DNA of 64,000 nt, taken from Winogradskyella eximia. Lineage in GTDB: Bacteria > Bacteroidota > Bacteroidia > Flavobacteriales > Flavobacteriaceae. The stretch lies in contig NZ_QRDV01000001.1 of NCBI RefSeq assembly GCF_003386165.1, positions 372,001-436,000 of the forward strand, written 5' to 3'. Within the stretch, counting starts at the first letter, position 1. Each line of letters opens with the position of its first letter. A program made the position numbers and the translations under genes. Under the pieces are notes generated by a model. The model saw only the letters and a list, made by a program, of their open reading frames with translations, made no database searches and had not been told where the DNA came from. Below, piece after piece: positions 45,990 through 55,414 of this stretch.

Positions 45990-45997
45990 TACCTTTG
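45990..45997 (+). promoter_or_regulatory. -7 element of uvrC
   Basis: TACCTTTG, a perfect TAnnTTTG, ends 5 nt before the ATG at 46003, implying a leaderless transcript. Confidence 0.55.
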
Positions 45998-46002
45998 GTT
46001 AT

Positions 46003-47796
46003 ATGCCAGAATCGACCTTAGAAATACAGATAAAAACCTTACCACACCAACCAGGTGTCTATCAATATTTTGATGCAGATGAGCGTTTAATCTATGTTGG
46101 CAAAGCTAAAGATATTAAAAAGCGCGTAAGCAGTTACTTTAATAAGCATCACGATTATGGTAAGACGCGTGTTTTGGTTAAAAACATAGCCTCAGTAAAG
46201 CACATTGTTGTAGAAACTGAAAATGATGCTTTATTACTAGAGAACAATCTCATTAAAAAATATAAGCCGAAGTATAATGTATTACTAAAGGATGATAAAT
46301 CTTACCCTTGGATTTGTATTAAAAAGGAACGTTTTCCTAGAGTATTCCCAACTAGACGAGTTATTAAAGACGGTTCAGAATATTTTGGGCCTTATACAAG
46401 TATGAAAACCGTAAAAACGCTTTTGGGTTTAATAAAAGGGTTATACCAATTAAGAACTTGTAATTATGATTTATCGGAATCTAAAATTGAATCCGGAAAG
46501 TATAAAGTTTGCTTAGAATATCACTTAGGCAATTGTTTGGGTGCTTGTGAAGGTTATGAGACCGAAGAAGAGTATCAGGCAAATATTATTGCGATTAGAG
46601 AAATTTTAAAAGGTAACTTTAAAGATTCTTTACAGCAATTTAAAATTCAGATGCGTCAACATGCAGAAGCAATGCAGTTTGAAGATGCTCAGAAAATAAA
46701 AGAAAAATTAGAGGTTTTAGAAAACTACCAAGCCAAGTCTACTATTGTAAATCCTAAGATTAGTAATGTAGATGTGTTTTCTATTGTTAGTGATGAAACA
46801 TACGCTTATGTGAATTTTTTGCAGTTAAGCTATGGTTCAATTATTAGGTCGCATACTCTAGAATTAAAAAAGAAATTACAAGAATCAGATTCCGAATTAT
46901 TAGAATTAGCCATTACCGAAATTAGGCAACGTTTTAATTCAAATTCAAAAGAAATTTATGTGCCTTTTAAAGTTAATTTAGGAAATGATTTAAAAGTAAC
47001 AATTCCGAAACTTGGTGATAAAAAAAGTATTCTAGATTTGTCAATCAGAAATGCGAAGTATTTTAGAATGGATAAATTTAAACAAGTAAAACTTGTAGAT
47101 CCAGATAGACATGCCAATAGAATTATGGCACAAATGAAAGCTGATTTGCGCTTATCTGAAGAGCCAAGACATATTGAGTGTTTTGATAATTCTAATATTC
47201 AAGGAACAAATCCGGTTGCTGCTTGTGTAGTTTTTAAAAATGGAAAACCGAGTAAAAAAGACTATCGTAATTTTAATATTAAAACGGTAGAGGGGCCAGA
47301 TGATTTTGCGTCTATGGAAGAAGTGGTTTACAGGCGTTACAAACGTTTAATGGAAGAAGACCAACCTTTGCCGCAACTTATCATAATCGATGGAGGAAAA
47401 GGGCAATTATCTTCAGCGTTAAAAAGCTTAGATCTCTTAGGATTGCGCGGAAAAATCGCTATCATTGGTATAGCAAAGCGTTTAGAAGAATTGTTTTATC
47501 CAGATGATCCAATTCCGTTGTATTTAGACAAGAAAAGTGAAACCTTAAAAATAATACAACAATTAAGAAATGAGGCACATCGCTTTGGTATAGAGCATCA
47601 CAGAAATAGAAGGAGCAAAGGAGCATTAACCACTGAGTTAGAAAATATACCAGGTGTAGGAGAGCAAACCATTGTAGATCTAATGAAACAATTTAAAACG
47701 GTAAAACGTATTGGAAACGCCAAGTTAGATGAATTAGAGGCAGTCGTTGGAGTGTCGAGAGCAAATAAAGTATATAATTATTATCATAAAGAATAG
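46003..47796 (+). CDS. uvrC: UvrABC excinuclease subunit UvrC
   Basis: Makes the dual incisions in nucleotide excision repair. It is 597 residues, full length. The GIY-YIG nuclease domain is at the N-terminus (PGVYQYFDADERLIYVGKAK), then the UvrB-contact UVR motif (about 200-235), the RNase H-like C-terminal nuclease (ECFDNSNIQG, IIIDGGKGQL, HRFGIEHHRNRR) and a helix-hairpin-helix tail (IPGVGEQTIVDLMKQFKTV). It is alone in its unit, divergent from the rimB operon. Confidence 0.96.
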   Translation: MPESTLEIQIKTLPHQPGVYQYFDADERLIYVGKAKDIKKRVSSYFNKHHDYGKTRVLVKNIASVKHIVVETENDALLLENNLIKKYKPKYNVLLKDDKSYPWICIKKERFPRVFPTRRVIKDGSEYFGPYTSMKTVKTLLGLIKGLYQLRTCNYDLSESKIESGKYKVCLEYHLGNCLGACEGYETEEEYQANIIAIREILKGNFKDSLQQFKIQMRQHAEAMQFEDAQKIKEKLEVLENYQAKSTIVNPKISNVDVFSIVSDETYAYVNFLQLSYGSIIRSHTLELKKKLQESDSELLELAITEIRQRFNSNSKEIYVPFKVNLGNDLKVTIPKLGDKKSILDLSIRNAKYFRMDKFKQVKLVDPDRHANRIMAQMKADLRLSEEPRHIECFDNSNIQGTNPVAACVVFKNGKPSKKDYRNFNIKTVEGPDDFASMEEVVYRRYKRLMEEDQPLPQLIIIDGGKGQLSSALKSLDLLGLRGKIAIIGIAKRLEELFYPDDPIPLYLDKKSETLKIIQQLRNEAHRFGIEHHRNRRSKGALTTELENIPGVGEQTIVDLMKQFKTVKRIGNAKLDELEAVVGVSRANKVYNYYHKE

Positions 47797-47875
47797 AAGG
47801 TTAACTTGTAAAGATTATAATACATGCAATACTTCTTAAAATCATTTTAAAATATCCTTCAGGATTTTAAACGCT

Positions 47876-50113
47876 ATGAAAACCAAACATTTCATATTAA
47901 TCTTATTTTTTCTAAGTCTTTTGCAATTAAAGGCTCAGAATGATACCATTAAGCCAGTACCTAAAATTGGATTAGTGTTAAGTGGAGGTGGAGCTAAAGG
48001 TTTTGCGCATATAGGCGTTTTAAAGGTTATTGATAGTTTAGGTATAAAAGTAGATTATGTTGCTGGTACTAGTATGGGAGCGATTATAGGCTCTTTGTAT
48101 GCTTCAGGCTATTCTGGTAAGCAATTAGAAGCTATTTTTAAAACTCAAGATTTCGATGAATTAATAAATGATGGTTTCCCTAGAGCCTCTAAGTCTTTTT
48201 ATGAAAGAGAGAATTCAGAAAAATATGCCGTAACCTTACCTTTTGATAGATTTAAAATTAGCTTGCCTTCAGCATTGTCGCGAGGACAAAACGTGTATAA
48301 TTTGTTGTATCATTTAATGCTTCCTGTAAATGATGTTAGAGATTTTAGCCAATTGCCTATTCCATTTTTTTGCGTGGCTACTGATATAGAAACAGGTGAA
48401 TCTTTAATAATGAATAAAGGTAAATTAGCTGAGGCTGTTACTGCAAGTGGAGCATTGCCGTCCTTGTTTCAACCAGTAATGATTGATGAGAGGATTTTAA
48501 TAGATGGTGGAGTTACCAATAATTTTCCTGTTGAAGAATTACGAGCCAAAGGCATGAATATTATTATTGGTGTCGATGTTCAAGATGCTTTAAAGGATCG
48601 TGAATCGCTTAAATCTGCTCCAGATATTTTGTTGCAAATTGGTAATTTTAGAACTATAAATGCTATGAAAAGCAAGGCGGAATTAACCGATATTTATATA
48701 AAACCAGACATCACTAATTTTTCAGTAATCTCATTTGATGAAGGAGATGATATTATTGCTAATGGTGAAGCTGCAGCGCGAACTAAGCTTTCTGAATTAA
48801 AAGATGTAAAAAAGCATCAACCCGATTATACGGAACGATTACCCGTTAAAGTATTAGATAGTTTAAAAATTAAAAATGTTAGTATTGAAGGAAACGAACG
48901 TTATACAAGATCTTATCTTCTAGGGAAATTAAAATTAAAAGGTGCCGACAAAATAAGCTATGCAGATTTTAGACAGGGTATAAATAATCTTATAGCGACA
49001 AATAATTTTGATACGTTTAGATACCAATTAGCTGCAACTGAAAATGAATCTGAATATAGATTGTTGGGGAAAATAACAGAATCTGAAACGAGTACGTTTT
49101 TAAGACTAGGTTTGCATTACGATGAGCTATACAAAAGTGCAATACTTGTAAACATTACTCAGAAAAAACTATTATTTAGTAACGATATTGCTTCGCTAGA
49201 TGTTATTTTAGGTGATAACTCAAGATATAATTTCAATTATTTTATTGATAAAGGATTTTATATTAGTATTGGAGTAAAATCGCGTTATAGTCAGTTTAAT
49301 AAAAATGTAAATCCAATATTAGCTTTAGAAGAAGGCTCCCCTTTGTTAGAAGACCTAAATAAAATTGATGCAAAGATATCAGATTTTACTAATCAGGTGT
49401 ATTTGCAAACTATTTTCAGAAAGGATTTTGCACTGCGAATAGGTGCAGAACATAAACATTTAAAAATTACTTCAGAAACTATAATTGATGACGAAAGAGA
49501 GGATAAAATAATTTTTGAAAATACAGATTATTTTAGCTTGTTTGGAAATCTAAAGTTCGACGACTACGATAACTCCTATTTTCCTAAAAGTGGATTTTAT
49601 TTTAATGGAAATTTTCATTTATATTTAAAAGCATCTGGTTTTAATACTGATTTTGAAGAGTTTTCAATAGCTAAAGCAGATATGGGTTATGCTTTTAGTT
49701 TTAGCGATAAACTGGCTTTAAAAACAGAAGCCAATGGAGGTTTTAAAATAGGCGATAAATCTACAAATGCATTAGGGTTTGCAATCGGAGGCTATGGAGC
49801 TAATTTTATTAATAGTTTTTATTCGTTTTACGGATATGATTACTTAGCTTTAACTGGAGATAGTTTTGTAAAAGCCACTTTCACTTTAGATTATGAAATT
49901 TTTAAAAAACATCATATTTTATTAGCAGCAAATTACGGGAATATTGGTGATGGTCTTTTTGAATCTGGCCAGTTTTTCTCCTCTCCTAACTATAATGGTT
50001 ATGCTGTTGGTTATTCATTAGAAACATTTTTAGGGCCTTTAGAAGGGAAATATACTTATTCGCCAGATACAGGGAATAGTTACTGGGTTTTTAATCTTGG
50101 GTTTTGGTTTTAA
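47876..50113 (+). CDS. Patatin-POTRA-barrel protein (type Vd-like phospholipase)
   Basis: A 745-residue exported protein. Signal peptide (1-20, LQLKAQ); patatin lipase domain (about 30-225) with the oxyanion SGGGAKG, nucleophile Ser66 in GTSMG, and Asp210 in the DGG motif; a POTRA-like domain (about 330-395, IKNVSIEGNERYTRSYLLG); and a C-terminal 16-strand-type barrel ending YWVFNLGFWF. This order matches PlpD-like type Vd autotransporters: a phospholipase secreted through its own barrel, or held at the surface. It is monocistronic. Confidence 0.92.
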   Translation: MKTKHFILILFFLSLLQLKAQNDTIKPVPKIGLVLSGGGAKGFAHIGVLKVIDSLGIKVDYVAGTSMGAIIGSLYASGYSGKQLEAIFKTQDFDELINDGFPRASKSFYERENSEKYAVTLPFDRFKISLPSALSRGQNVYNLLYHLMLPVNDVRDFSQLPIPFFCVATDIETGESLIMNKGKLAEAVTASGALPSLFQPVMIDERILIDGGVTNNFPVEELRAKGMNIIIGVDVQDALKDRESLKSAPDILLQIGNFRTINAMKSKAELTDIYIKPDITNFSVISFDEGDDIIANGEAAARTKLSELKDVKKHQPDYTERLPVKVLDSLKIKNVSIEGNERYTRSYLLGKLKLKGADKISYADFRQGINNLIATNNFDTFRYQLAATENESEYRLLGKITESETSTFLRLGLHYDELYKSAILVNITQKKLLFSNDIASLDVILGDNSRYNFNYFIDKGFYISIGVKSRYSQFNKNVNPILALEEGSPLLEDLNKIDAKISDFTNQVYLQTIFRKDFALRIGAEHKHLKITSETIIDDEREDKIIFENTDYFSLFGNLKFDDYDNSYFPKSGFYFNGNFHLYLKASGFNTDFEEFSIAKADMGYAFSFSDKLALKTEANGGFKIGDKSTNALGFAIGGYGANFINSFYSFYGYDYLALTGDSFVKATFTLDYEIFKKHHILLAANYGNIGDGLFESGQFFSSPNYNGYAVGYSLETFLGPLEGKYTYSPDTGNSYWVFNLGFWF

Positions 50114-50420
50114 TTACGCTTTGTGTGTCATGATGAATTTATTTTATCGTCTCACATTAATTTTCGATATTTGTAACATATGAAACGAGCAAGTTCAAAA
50201 TTTTATCGTCTAAATAGAATGATAAATAGCGGACAGCAGTCATCATAAAAAAGCAATAAATAAAAATACTTGGAACCATTCTGGGCAAACATAAAACTTC
50301 ATCTTAATTTCCTAATCAAAAGGAATCCAGAATAAACACGCATTTTTTGTACCTTTAAGCATAGTTTAATTTATACTACGTTGTTGTATAAACAATTCAA
50401 CTTTTAAACCATTCAAAAAA
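50114..50420. other. Intergenic region before hmgA
   Basis: About 307 bases with no open frame of note. A weak -7-like TACCTTTA lies at 50350-50357, about 63 nt before the hmgA ATG. No terminator hairpin or repeat is visible. Confidence 0.5.
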
Positions 50421-51584
50421 ATGCCATTCTATCATAAATTAGGGAAAATTCCACCAAAACGCCACACGCAGTTTAAAAAACCAAATGGCGATTATTATTA
50501 CGAGCAATTGTTCGGAACAATTGGTTTCGATGGTATGTCAACCAACAGTTACCACGAGCAACGACCAACACAAGTTAAGGAAATAAAGAAGCAATATAGT
50601 GTTGCGCCAAAAGTGGCAAAGGCAAATAATATGCAATCTTATCGTTTTAGAGGGTTTCAGGTGAAGCCAGAAAACGATTATTTAGAGAGTAGAAAAATTG
50701 TGTTAACTAATAGTGATTGTAATATTATATTGGCAGCACCTAAGCAATCAACAAAAGATTATTTCTATAAAAATACAGATGCTGACGAATTAATTTTTAT
50801 TCACAAAGGCACTGGAAAATTAAGAACACATCTTGGAAATTTAGATTTTAAATATGGTGACTATTTGTTAGTACCAAGAGGTGTTATTTACAAGCTCGAT
50901 TTTGATACTGAAGATAACCGTTTATTCATTGTAGAATCTTACAGACCAATATATACACCAAAACGTTATCGTAATTATTTTGGGCAGTTATTAGAACACT
51001 CGCCATTTTGTGAACGCGATTTGCGTCAGCCACAAGAATTAGAAACTTATAATGAATCTGGTGATTTTTTAATAAAAATTAAAAAGCAAGACGAAATTTT
51101 TGATATGGTGTATGCCTCACATCCTTTTGATGTGGTAGGTTACGATGGTTATAATTATCCATATGCGTTTTCAATTCACGATTTTGAACCTATAACGGGT
51201 CGTGTACATCAACCGCCTCCAGTACATCAAACTTTTGAAACAGATGCTTTTGTAATTTGCAGTTTTGTGCCGCGTTTGTACGATTATCATCCACTTGCTG
51301 TTCCTGCGCCTTACAATCATAGTAATATAGATAGTGATGAGGTGTTGTATTATGTTGATGGTGATTTTATGAGTAGAAACGATATTGATGCTGGTCATAT
51401 TTCATTACATCCAGCAGGTATTCCTCATGGTCCACATCCAGGAGCTATGGAGCGTAGTATTGGTAAAGTAAAAACCGATGAATTGGCTGTAATGGTAGAT
51501 ACCTTTAAGCCTTTAAAAGTCACAGAAGAAGCCTTGAAAATAGCTGATGAAGATTATTTTAAATCTTGGTTAGAGGAAAAATAA
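50421..51584 (+). CDS. hmgA: Homogentisate 1,2-dioxygenase
   Basis: Opens the ring of homogentisate to maleylacetoacetate in tyrosine and phenylalanine breakdown. It is 387 residues, of the shorter bacterial type. Cupin metal site: GRVHQPPPVHQTF in the loop, iron ligands in YNHSNIDSDEVLYY (His, Glu) and HPAGIPHGPHPG (His). It is followed 18 nt later by a small CCC-motif membrane protein and then by hppD, which makes its substrate. The two dioxygenases flank that protein and probably form one transcription unit. Confidence 0.95.
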   Translation: MPFYHKLGKIPPKRHTQFKKPNGDYYYEQLFGTIGFDGMSTNSYHEQRPTQVKEIKKQYSVAPKVAKANNMQSYRFRGFQVKPENDYLESRKIVLTNSDCNIILAAPKQSTKDYFYKNTDADELIFIHKGTGKLRTHLGNLDFKYGDYLLVPRGVIYKLDFDTEDNRLFIVESYRPIYTPKRYRNYFGQLLEHSPFCERDLRQPQELETYNESGDFLIKIKKQDEIFDMVYASHPFDVVGYDGYNYPYAFSIHDFEPITGRVHQPPPVHQTFETDAFVICSFVPRLYDYHPLAVPAPYNHSNIDSDEVLYYVDGDFMSRNDIDAGHISLHPAGIPHGPHPGAMERSIGKVKTDELAVMVDTFKPLKVTEEALKIADEDYFKSWLEEK

Positions 51585-51602
51585 GTCTAATATTATATTT
51601 AA

Positions 51603-52088
51603 ATGAATCAAAATAAATTACCAGCAGATCCATTAGCTTTAATATTAGGAGTATTGGCATTGGTTATTGGTTTAGTAGGCTGTTGTTGTTACGGAGTTAC
51701 TGCAATAGTACCATTAACCATGGCTATAATTGGGTTGGTGGTTGCTAATAAAAGTTTGCGAGAGTTTGGTGAAAATCCTGAGGCTTTCGATTCACAATCT
51801 CGGAATAATGTAAATACAGCAAAAATTATAAATATAATTGCTATTGTGCTCAATGGTTTTATTTTTTTAGTTGCCTTTGCAGCATTTGTGTTTTACGGTA
51901 CCTTAATTTCATCAGCCATTTTAGATGGCATTAAAAATGGTGATTTTGAGAATGATGACTATTATTACGATACTGAAATTGAAGAAGAAATGGATAGCAT
52001 TAGTACTTGGACAGACGAAGACTATATTATTGAAAGTATAGAAAGTGAAGATGATATGGAAGAAATGGAATTAGAAAGCGCTCAGTAG
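51603..52088 (+). CDS. CCC-motif small membrane protein (DUF4190-like)
   Basis: A 161-residue protein with two transmembrane helix regions (about 12-45 and 75-102). GLVGCCCYG carries the Cys triplet, and a very acidic C-terminal tail (about 115-161, DDYYYDTEIEEEMD) follows. It resembles DUF4190 or 'CCC motif membrane' proteins, which are common in flavobacteria. It lies between hmgA and hppD, but nothing in it suggests a catalytic role there. Confidence 0.75.
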   Translation: MNQNKLPADPLALILGVLALVIGLVGCCCYGVTAIVPLTMAIIGLVVANKSLREFGENPEAFDSQSRNNVNTAKIINIIAIVLNGFIFLVAFAAFVFYGTLISSAILDGIKNGDFENDDYYYDTEIEEEMDSISTWTDEDYIIESIESEDDMEEMELESAQ

Positions 52089-52189
52089 GCGTAATTATAT
52101 ATGGTTTTTAAAGAATAAATTATTAACAATTAAATCCGCTTAGATTAGAGTTTTATTAGTTTGAGAGGTCTAAAATAAGCTATCATATT

Positions 52190-53350
52190 ATGGCAAAAGA
52201 AGTAAAAAGTGTAAACTACGGTTTAGAAAAAATATTTGAAGGTGCGCAAGATTTTCTGCCGCTTTTAGGGACAGATTATGTAGAGTTTTATGTTGGTAAT
52301 GCTAAGCAAGCAGCACATTTTTATAAAACAGCATTTGGTTTTCAATCTTATGCTTATAAAGGTCTTGAGACAGGTTCTAGAGATTCTGTAAGCTACGTTT
52401 TGAAACAAGATAAAATCCGTTTGGTGCTTACAACTCCATTAAATAGTAGGTCAGAAATTAATAATCATATCGTAAAACATGGTGATGGTGTTAAAATTGT
52501 TGCCCTTTGGGTTGATGACGCACGCAAATCTTATGAAGAAACGACCAAGCGAGGTGCAAAATCTTACATGGAACCAACCGTTGAAAAAGATGAATTTGGA
52601 GAAGTTGTAAGAGCTGGGATTTATACCTACGGTGAAACTGTGCACATGTTTGTAGAGCGTAAAAACTATACAGGAACATTTATGCCAGGATTTGTAGAGT
52701 GGAAAAGTGATTATAACCCAGAGCCAGTAGGATTAAAGTATATAGATCACATGGTTGGTAATGTGGGTTGGGGACAAATGAATAAATGGGTAAAATGGTA
52801 CGAAGATGTTATGGGCTTTGTAAACTTTTTATCTTTTGATGATAAACAAATACATACCGAATACTCAGCCTTAATGAGTAAAGTGATGAGTAACGGAAAT
52901 GGAAGAATAAAATTCCCAATTAACGAACCAGCAAAAGCGGCTAAGAAATCTCAAATTGAAGAATATCTAGATTTTTACGAAGACTCAGGAGTGCAGCATA
53001 TTGCCGTGGCAACAGACGATATTATTAAAACAGTGGCGCAATTAAAGGCAAGAGGAATAGAATTTTTACCTCCACCACCTCAAGCTTATTATGATGATAT
53101 TCCAAAACGATTAGGTGAACACATGGATATGATGAAAGAGGATATCGGTGAGCTTCAAAAGTTATCTATTATGATTGATGCGGATGAAGAAGGGTATTTA
53201 CTTCAAATATTTACTAAACCAGTAGAAGATAGACCAACGTTGTTCTTTGAAATTATTCAAAGAATGGGAGCGCAAGGTTTCGGAGCAGGTAACTTTAAGG
53301 CCTTATTCGAATCTATTGAGCGAGAACAAGCTAAAAGAGGAACGTTATAA
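52190..53350 (+). CDS. hppD: 4-hydroxyphenylpyruvate dioxygenase
   Basis: Converts 4-hydroxyphenylpyruvate to homogentisate, the substrate of the hmgA product. It is 386 residues. It has two tandem vicinal-oxygen-chelate domains; iron ligands fit IDHMVGNV (His), GVQHIAVA (His) and LFFEIIQRMG (Glu). The C-terminus GFGAGNFKALFESIEREQ is diagnostic. It is followed by a hairpin at 53384-53415 and then a 260-nt gap. Confidence 0.96.
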   Translation: MAKEVKSVNYGLEKIFEGAQDFLPLLGTDYVEFYVGNAKQAAHFYKTAFGFQSYAYKGLETGSRDSVSYVLKQDKIRLVLTTPLNSRSEINNHIVKHGDGVKIVALWVDDARKSYEETTKRGAKSYMEPTVEKDEFGEVVRAGIYTYGETVHMFVERKNYTGTFMPGFVEWKSDYNPEPVGLKYIDHMVGNVGWGQMNKWVKWYEDVMGFVNFLSFDDKQIHTEYSALMSKVMSNGNGRIKFPINEPAKAAKKSQIEEYLDFYEDSGVQHIAVATDDIIKTVAQLKARGIEFLPPPPQAYYDDIPKRLGEHMDMMKEDIGELQKLSIMIDADEEGYLLQIFTKPVEDRPTLFFEIIQRMGAQGFGAGNFKALFESIEREQAKRGTL

Positions 53351-53678
53351 TATTAATTTAGTATTGTTTAAAAAAAAAACATAAGCGCGTTTAGTGTTCT
53401 ATAGCTAAACGCGCTAATAAAAACCAACTCAAATTTCCCCTGCAAATAAATACTAACTAAAATTATATGCTATGGCTAGCACTATATTTACATTAGTGAA
53501 ATTTAAAAATGTGAGTATCAATTCAAAACCTATTAATTAAATAATTGGTTTTAAATTGTCTTTCAAAGACCTAATGGATTTGTAATTAGATCTTAAGGCT
53601 TTTGGAATAGTAATTGTATTTAAGATAATTGTAACGTAAAAAATGCGTTACATTAATTATATTTACAAACTAGAGATT
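53351..53678. other. Intergenic region after hppD
   Basis: About 330 bases. It holds the hairpin at 53384-53415 and A-rich stretches. No further gene, repeat or clear -7 element is seen. Confidence 0.5.
53384..53415 (+). terminator. Possible terminator after hppD
   Basis: AGCGCGTTTAG (53384-53394) pairs with CTAAACGCGCT (53405-53415) around a 10-nt loop, 34 nt after the hppD stop. No T-run follows on the plus strand, so it is a weak intrinsic terminator; the A-run upstream would give T on the minus strand. Confidence 0.5.
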
Positions 53679-54461
53679 ATGAGATATTTATTCACAGTCA
53701 TATTATTTTTTGTAGGATTTCAAGCTTCTAAAGTTGAGAAGGAAACCGCTTTTCAAGAAGGTGAGTGGTTTAAATTCGAAATGAGTTATAGTGGATTGTT
53801 AAAAGCAGGGAATGCTACTTTATCACTAAATGAAACGACATTAGATGGAAAACCTGTTTTTCATGTTGTTGGAAAAGGTTGGACTACAGGCGCCATAAAA
53901 TGGATGTTTAAAGTTAAAGACCGTTATGAAAGTTATTTTGATAAAGAAACTGGAGTCCCTTATAAATTTATTAGAAAAATAGATGAAGGAGGTCACACAA
54001 AGGATATCGAAATTAAATTTGATCATAAAAACAGGAAGGCTGAGGTTTTTAACAAAAAGAATAAAAGCGTTAAGACTTTAACCACAGAGAAAGATGTGCA
54101 AGACATGGTTTCTATGTATTATTATCTAAGAAATAAAATTGATATTTCATCTTTAAAACAAGGGGATGAAATAAAAACAACGATGTTTTTTGATGAAGAA
54201 AATTACGGCTTTAAGCTTAAATACTTAGGGCAAGAAATTATTAAAACAGAGTTTGGTAAAGTAAATACAATAAAATTCAGGCCATATGTTATGGCAGGTC
54301 GTGTTTTTAAAGAAGAAGAAAGTTTAACCTTATGGGTAAGTGCGGATAAAAATAAAATGCCTTTAAAAATTCAAGCAGATTTAGCTGTTGGTTCGCTGAG
54401 AGCAGACCTTGTTGCTTTTAAGGGTTTAAAGCACTCCTTTAATATAGAATTCAAAGATTAA
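53679..54461 (+). CDS. DUF3108-type secreted protein
   Basis: A 260-residue exported protein read from the ATG at 53679 (MRYLFTVILFFVGFQAS); the earlier ATG at 53643 adds 12 non-signal residues. After the signal comes a beta-rich DUF3108 domain (FQEGEWFKFEMSYSGLLKAG, FKVKDRYESYFD, LTLWVSADKNKMPLKIQ). The family is exported; its function is unknown. It is 8 nt upstream of kynA, so they are cotranscribed. Confidence 0.85.
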   Translation: MRYLFTVILFFVGFQASKVEKETAFQEGEWFKFEMSYSGLLKAGNATLSLNETTLDGKPVFHVVGKGWTTGAIKWMFKVKDRYESYFDKETGVPYKFIRKIDEGGHTKDIEIKFDHKNRKAEVFNKKNKSVKTLTTEKDVQDMVSMYYYLRNKIDISSLKQGDEIKTTMFFDEENYGFKLKYLGQEIIKTEFGKVNTIKFRPYVMAGRVFKEEESLTLWVSADKNKMPLKIQADLAVGSLRADLVAFKGLKHSFNIEFKD

Positions 54462-54469
54462 CCAATTTT

Positions 54470-55402
54470 ATGTCAGACCAACCTAACTACGACGATATTA
54501 TAAAAGCACTTCAGGAGAAGTACACTAAAATAGACCAAGACACAGACGACCATTTATACGGTTTGCTATACAGTAAACCAATTACATATTGGGATTATAT
54601 ACAAACAGATGCATTATTAAATTTACAAATTCAACGTACCACGCTTCCAGATGAAATGGTATTTATTGCTTATCATCAGATTAACGAGTTGATTTTTAAA
54701 ATGATACTTTGGGAAATTTCTCAAGTTGCAGAAAAAGAAGATTTAGATGTTACTTTTTTTGAAAGTCGATTGATGCGTATTAGTCGTTATTTTGATATGT
54801 TGTCTACTTCTTTCAATATTATGAGAGAAGGTATGGATGTTGAGCAGTATATGAAATTTAGATATACGCTTACGCCTGCAAGTGGTTTTCAAAGTGCACA
54901 ATACAGACTTATTGAGTTCGCTTCTACGGAATTAATTAATTTAATTGATTATAGATTTAGAAAAGATATTGATAGAGATACACCATATACTCATGCCTTT
55001 GAACATTTGTATTGGCAAGCTGCTGGAAAAGATCATAAAACAGGAAAGAAATCCACGCTTTTAGTTAATTTTGAAAAACGTTATAAAGACGAGTTTTTAA
55101 GGTTTATGGAAACCTATAATACCACAAATCTTTGGACCCGTTTTAAAGAGTTGCCAGAAAAAGATCAGAAAAACGAAGAGCTAGTTAAGGCTATGCGTCA
55201 TTATGATTATACGGTAAACGTAAGTTGGGTAATGGCTCATTACAACGCAGCCAAACATTACATAGATAGTGGTATAGGTGATGGAGAGGCAACAGGTGGA
55301 AGTGATTGGAAAAAATATATGCATCCTAAATACCAAAGACGTATTTTTTTTCCGGAATTGTGGAGTGCAGAAGAATTAGAAAATTGGGGAAATAATTTAT
55401 AA
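54470..55402 (+). CDS. kynA: Tryptophan 2,3-dioxygenase
   Basis: A heme enzyme that opens the indole ring of tryptophan to N-formylkynurenine, the first step of the kynurenine pathway. It is 310 residues. Conserved family segments: MVFIAYHQINELIFKMIL, PASGFQSAQYR, and EATGGSDWKKYM near the end. No other kynurenine pathway gene is in the window. It shares a tight run with DUF3108, the M23 lipoprotein and pgi (gaps 8, 12 and 2 nt). Confidence 0.95.
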   Translation: MSDQPNYDDIIKALQEKYTKIDQDTDDHLYGLLYSKPITYWDYIQTDALLNLQIQRTTLPDEMVFIAYHQINELIFKMILWEISQVAEKEDLDVTFFESRLMRISRYFDMLSTSFNIMREGMDVEQYMKFRYTLTPASGFQSAQYRLIEFASTELINLIDYRFRKDIDRDTPYTHAFEHLYWQAAGKDHKTGKKSTLLVNFEKRYKDEFLRFMETYNTTNLWTRFKELPEKDQKNEELVKAMRHYDYTVNVSWVMAHYNAAKHYIDSGIGDGEATGGSDWKKYMHPKYQRRIFFPELWSAEELENWGNNL

Positions 55403-55414
55403 TTAGCTTAATTA

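Noticed and set aside
53643..53678. Upstream ATG of the DUF3108 gene
   Set aside because: The 12 extra residues (MRYINYIYKLEI) interrupt the signal peptide; the second ATG begins a normal signal.
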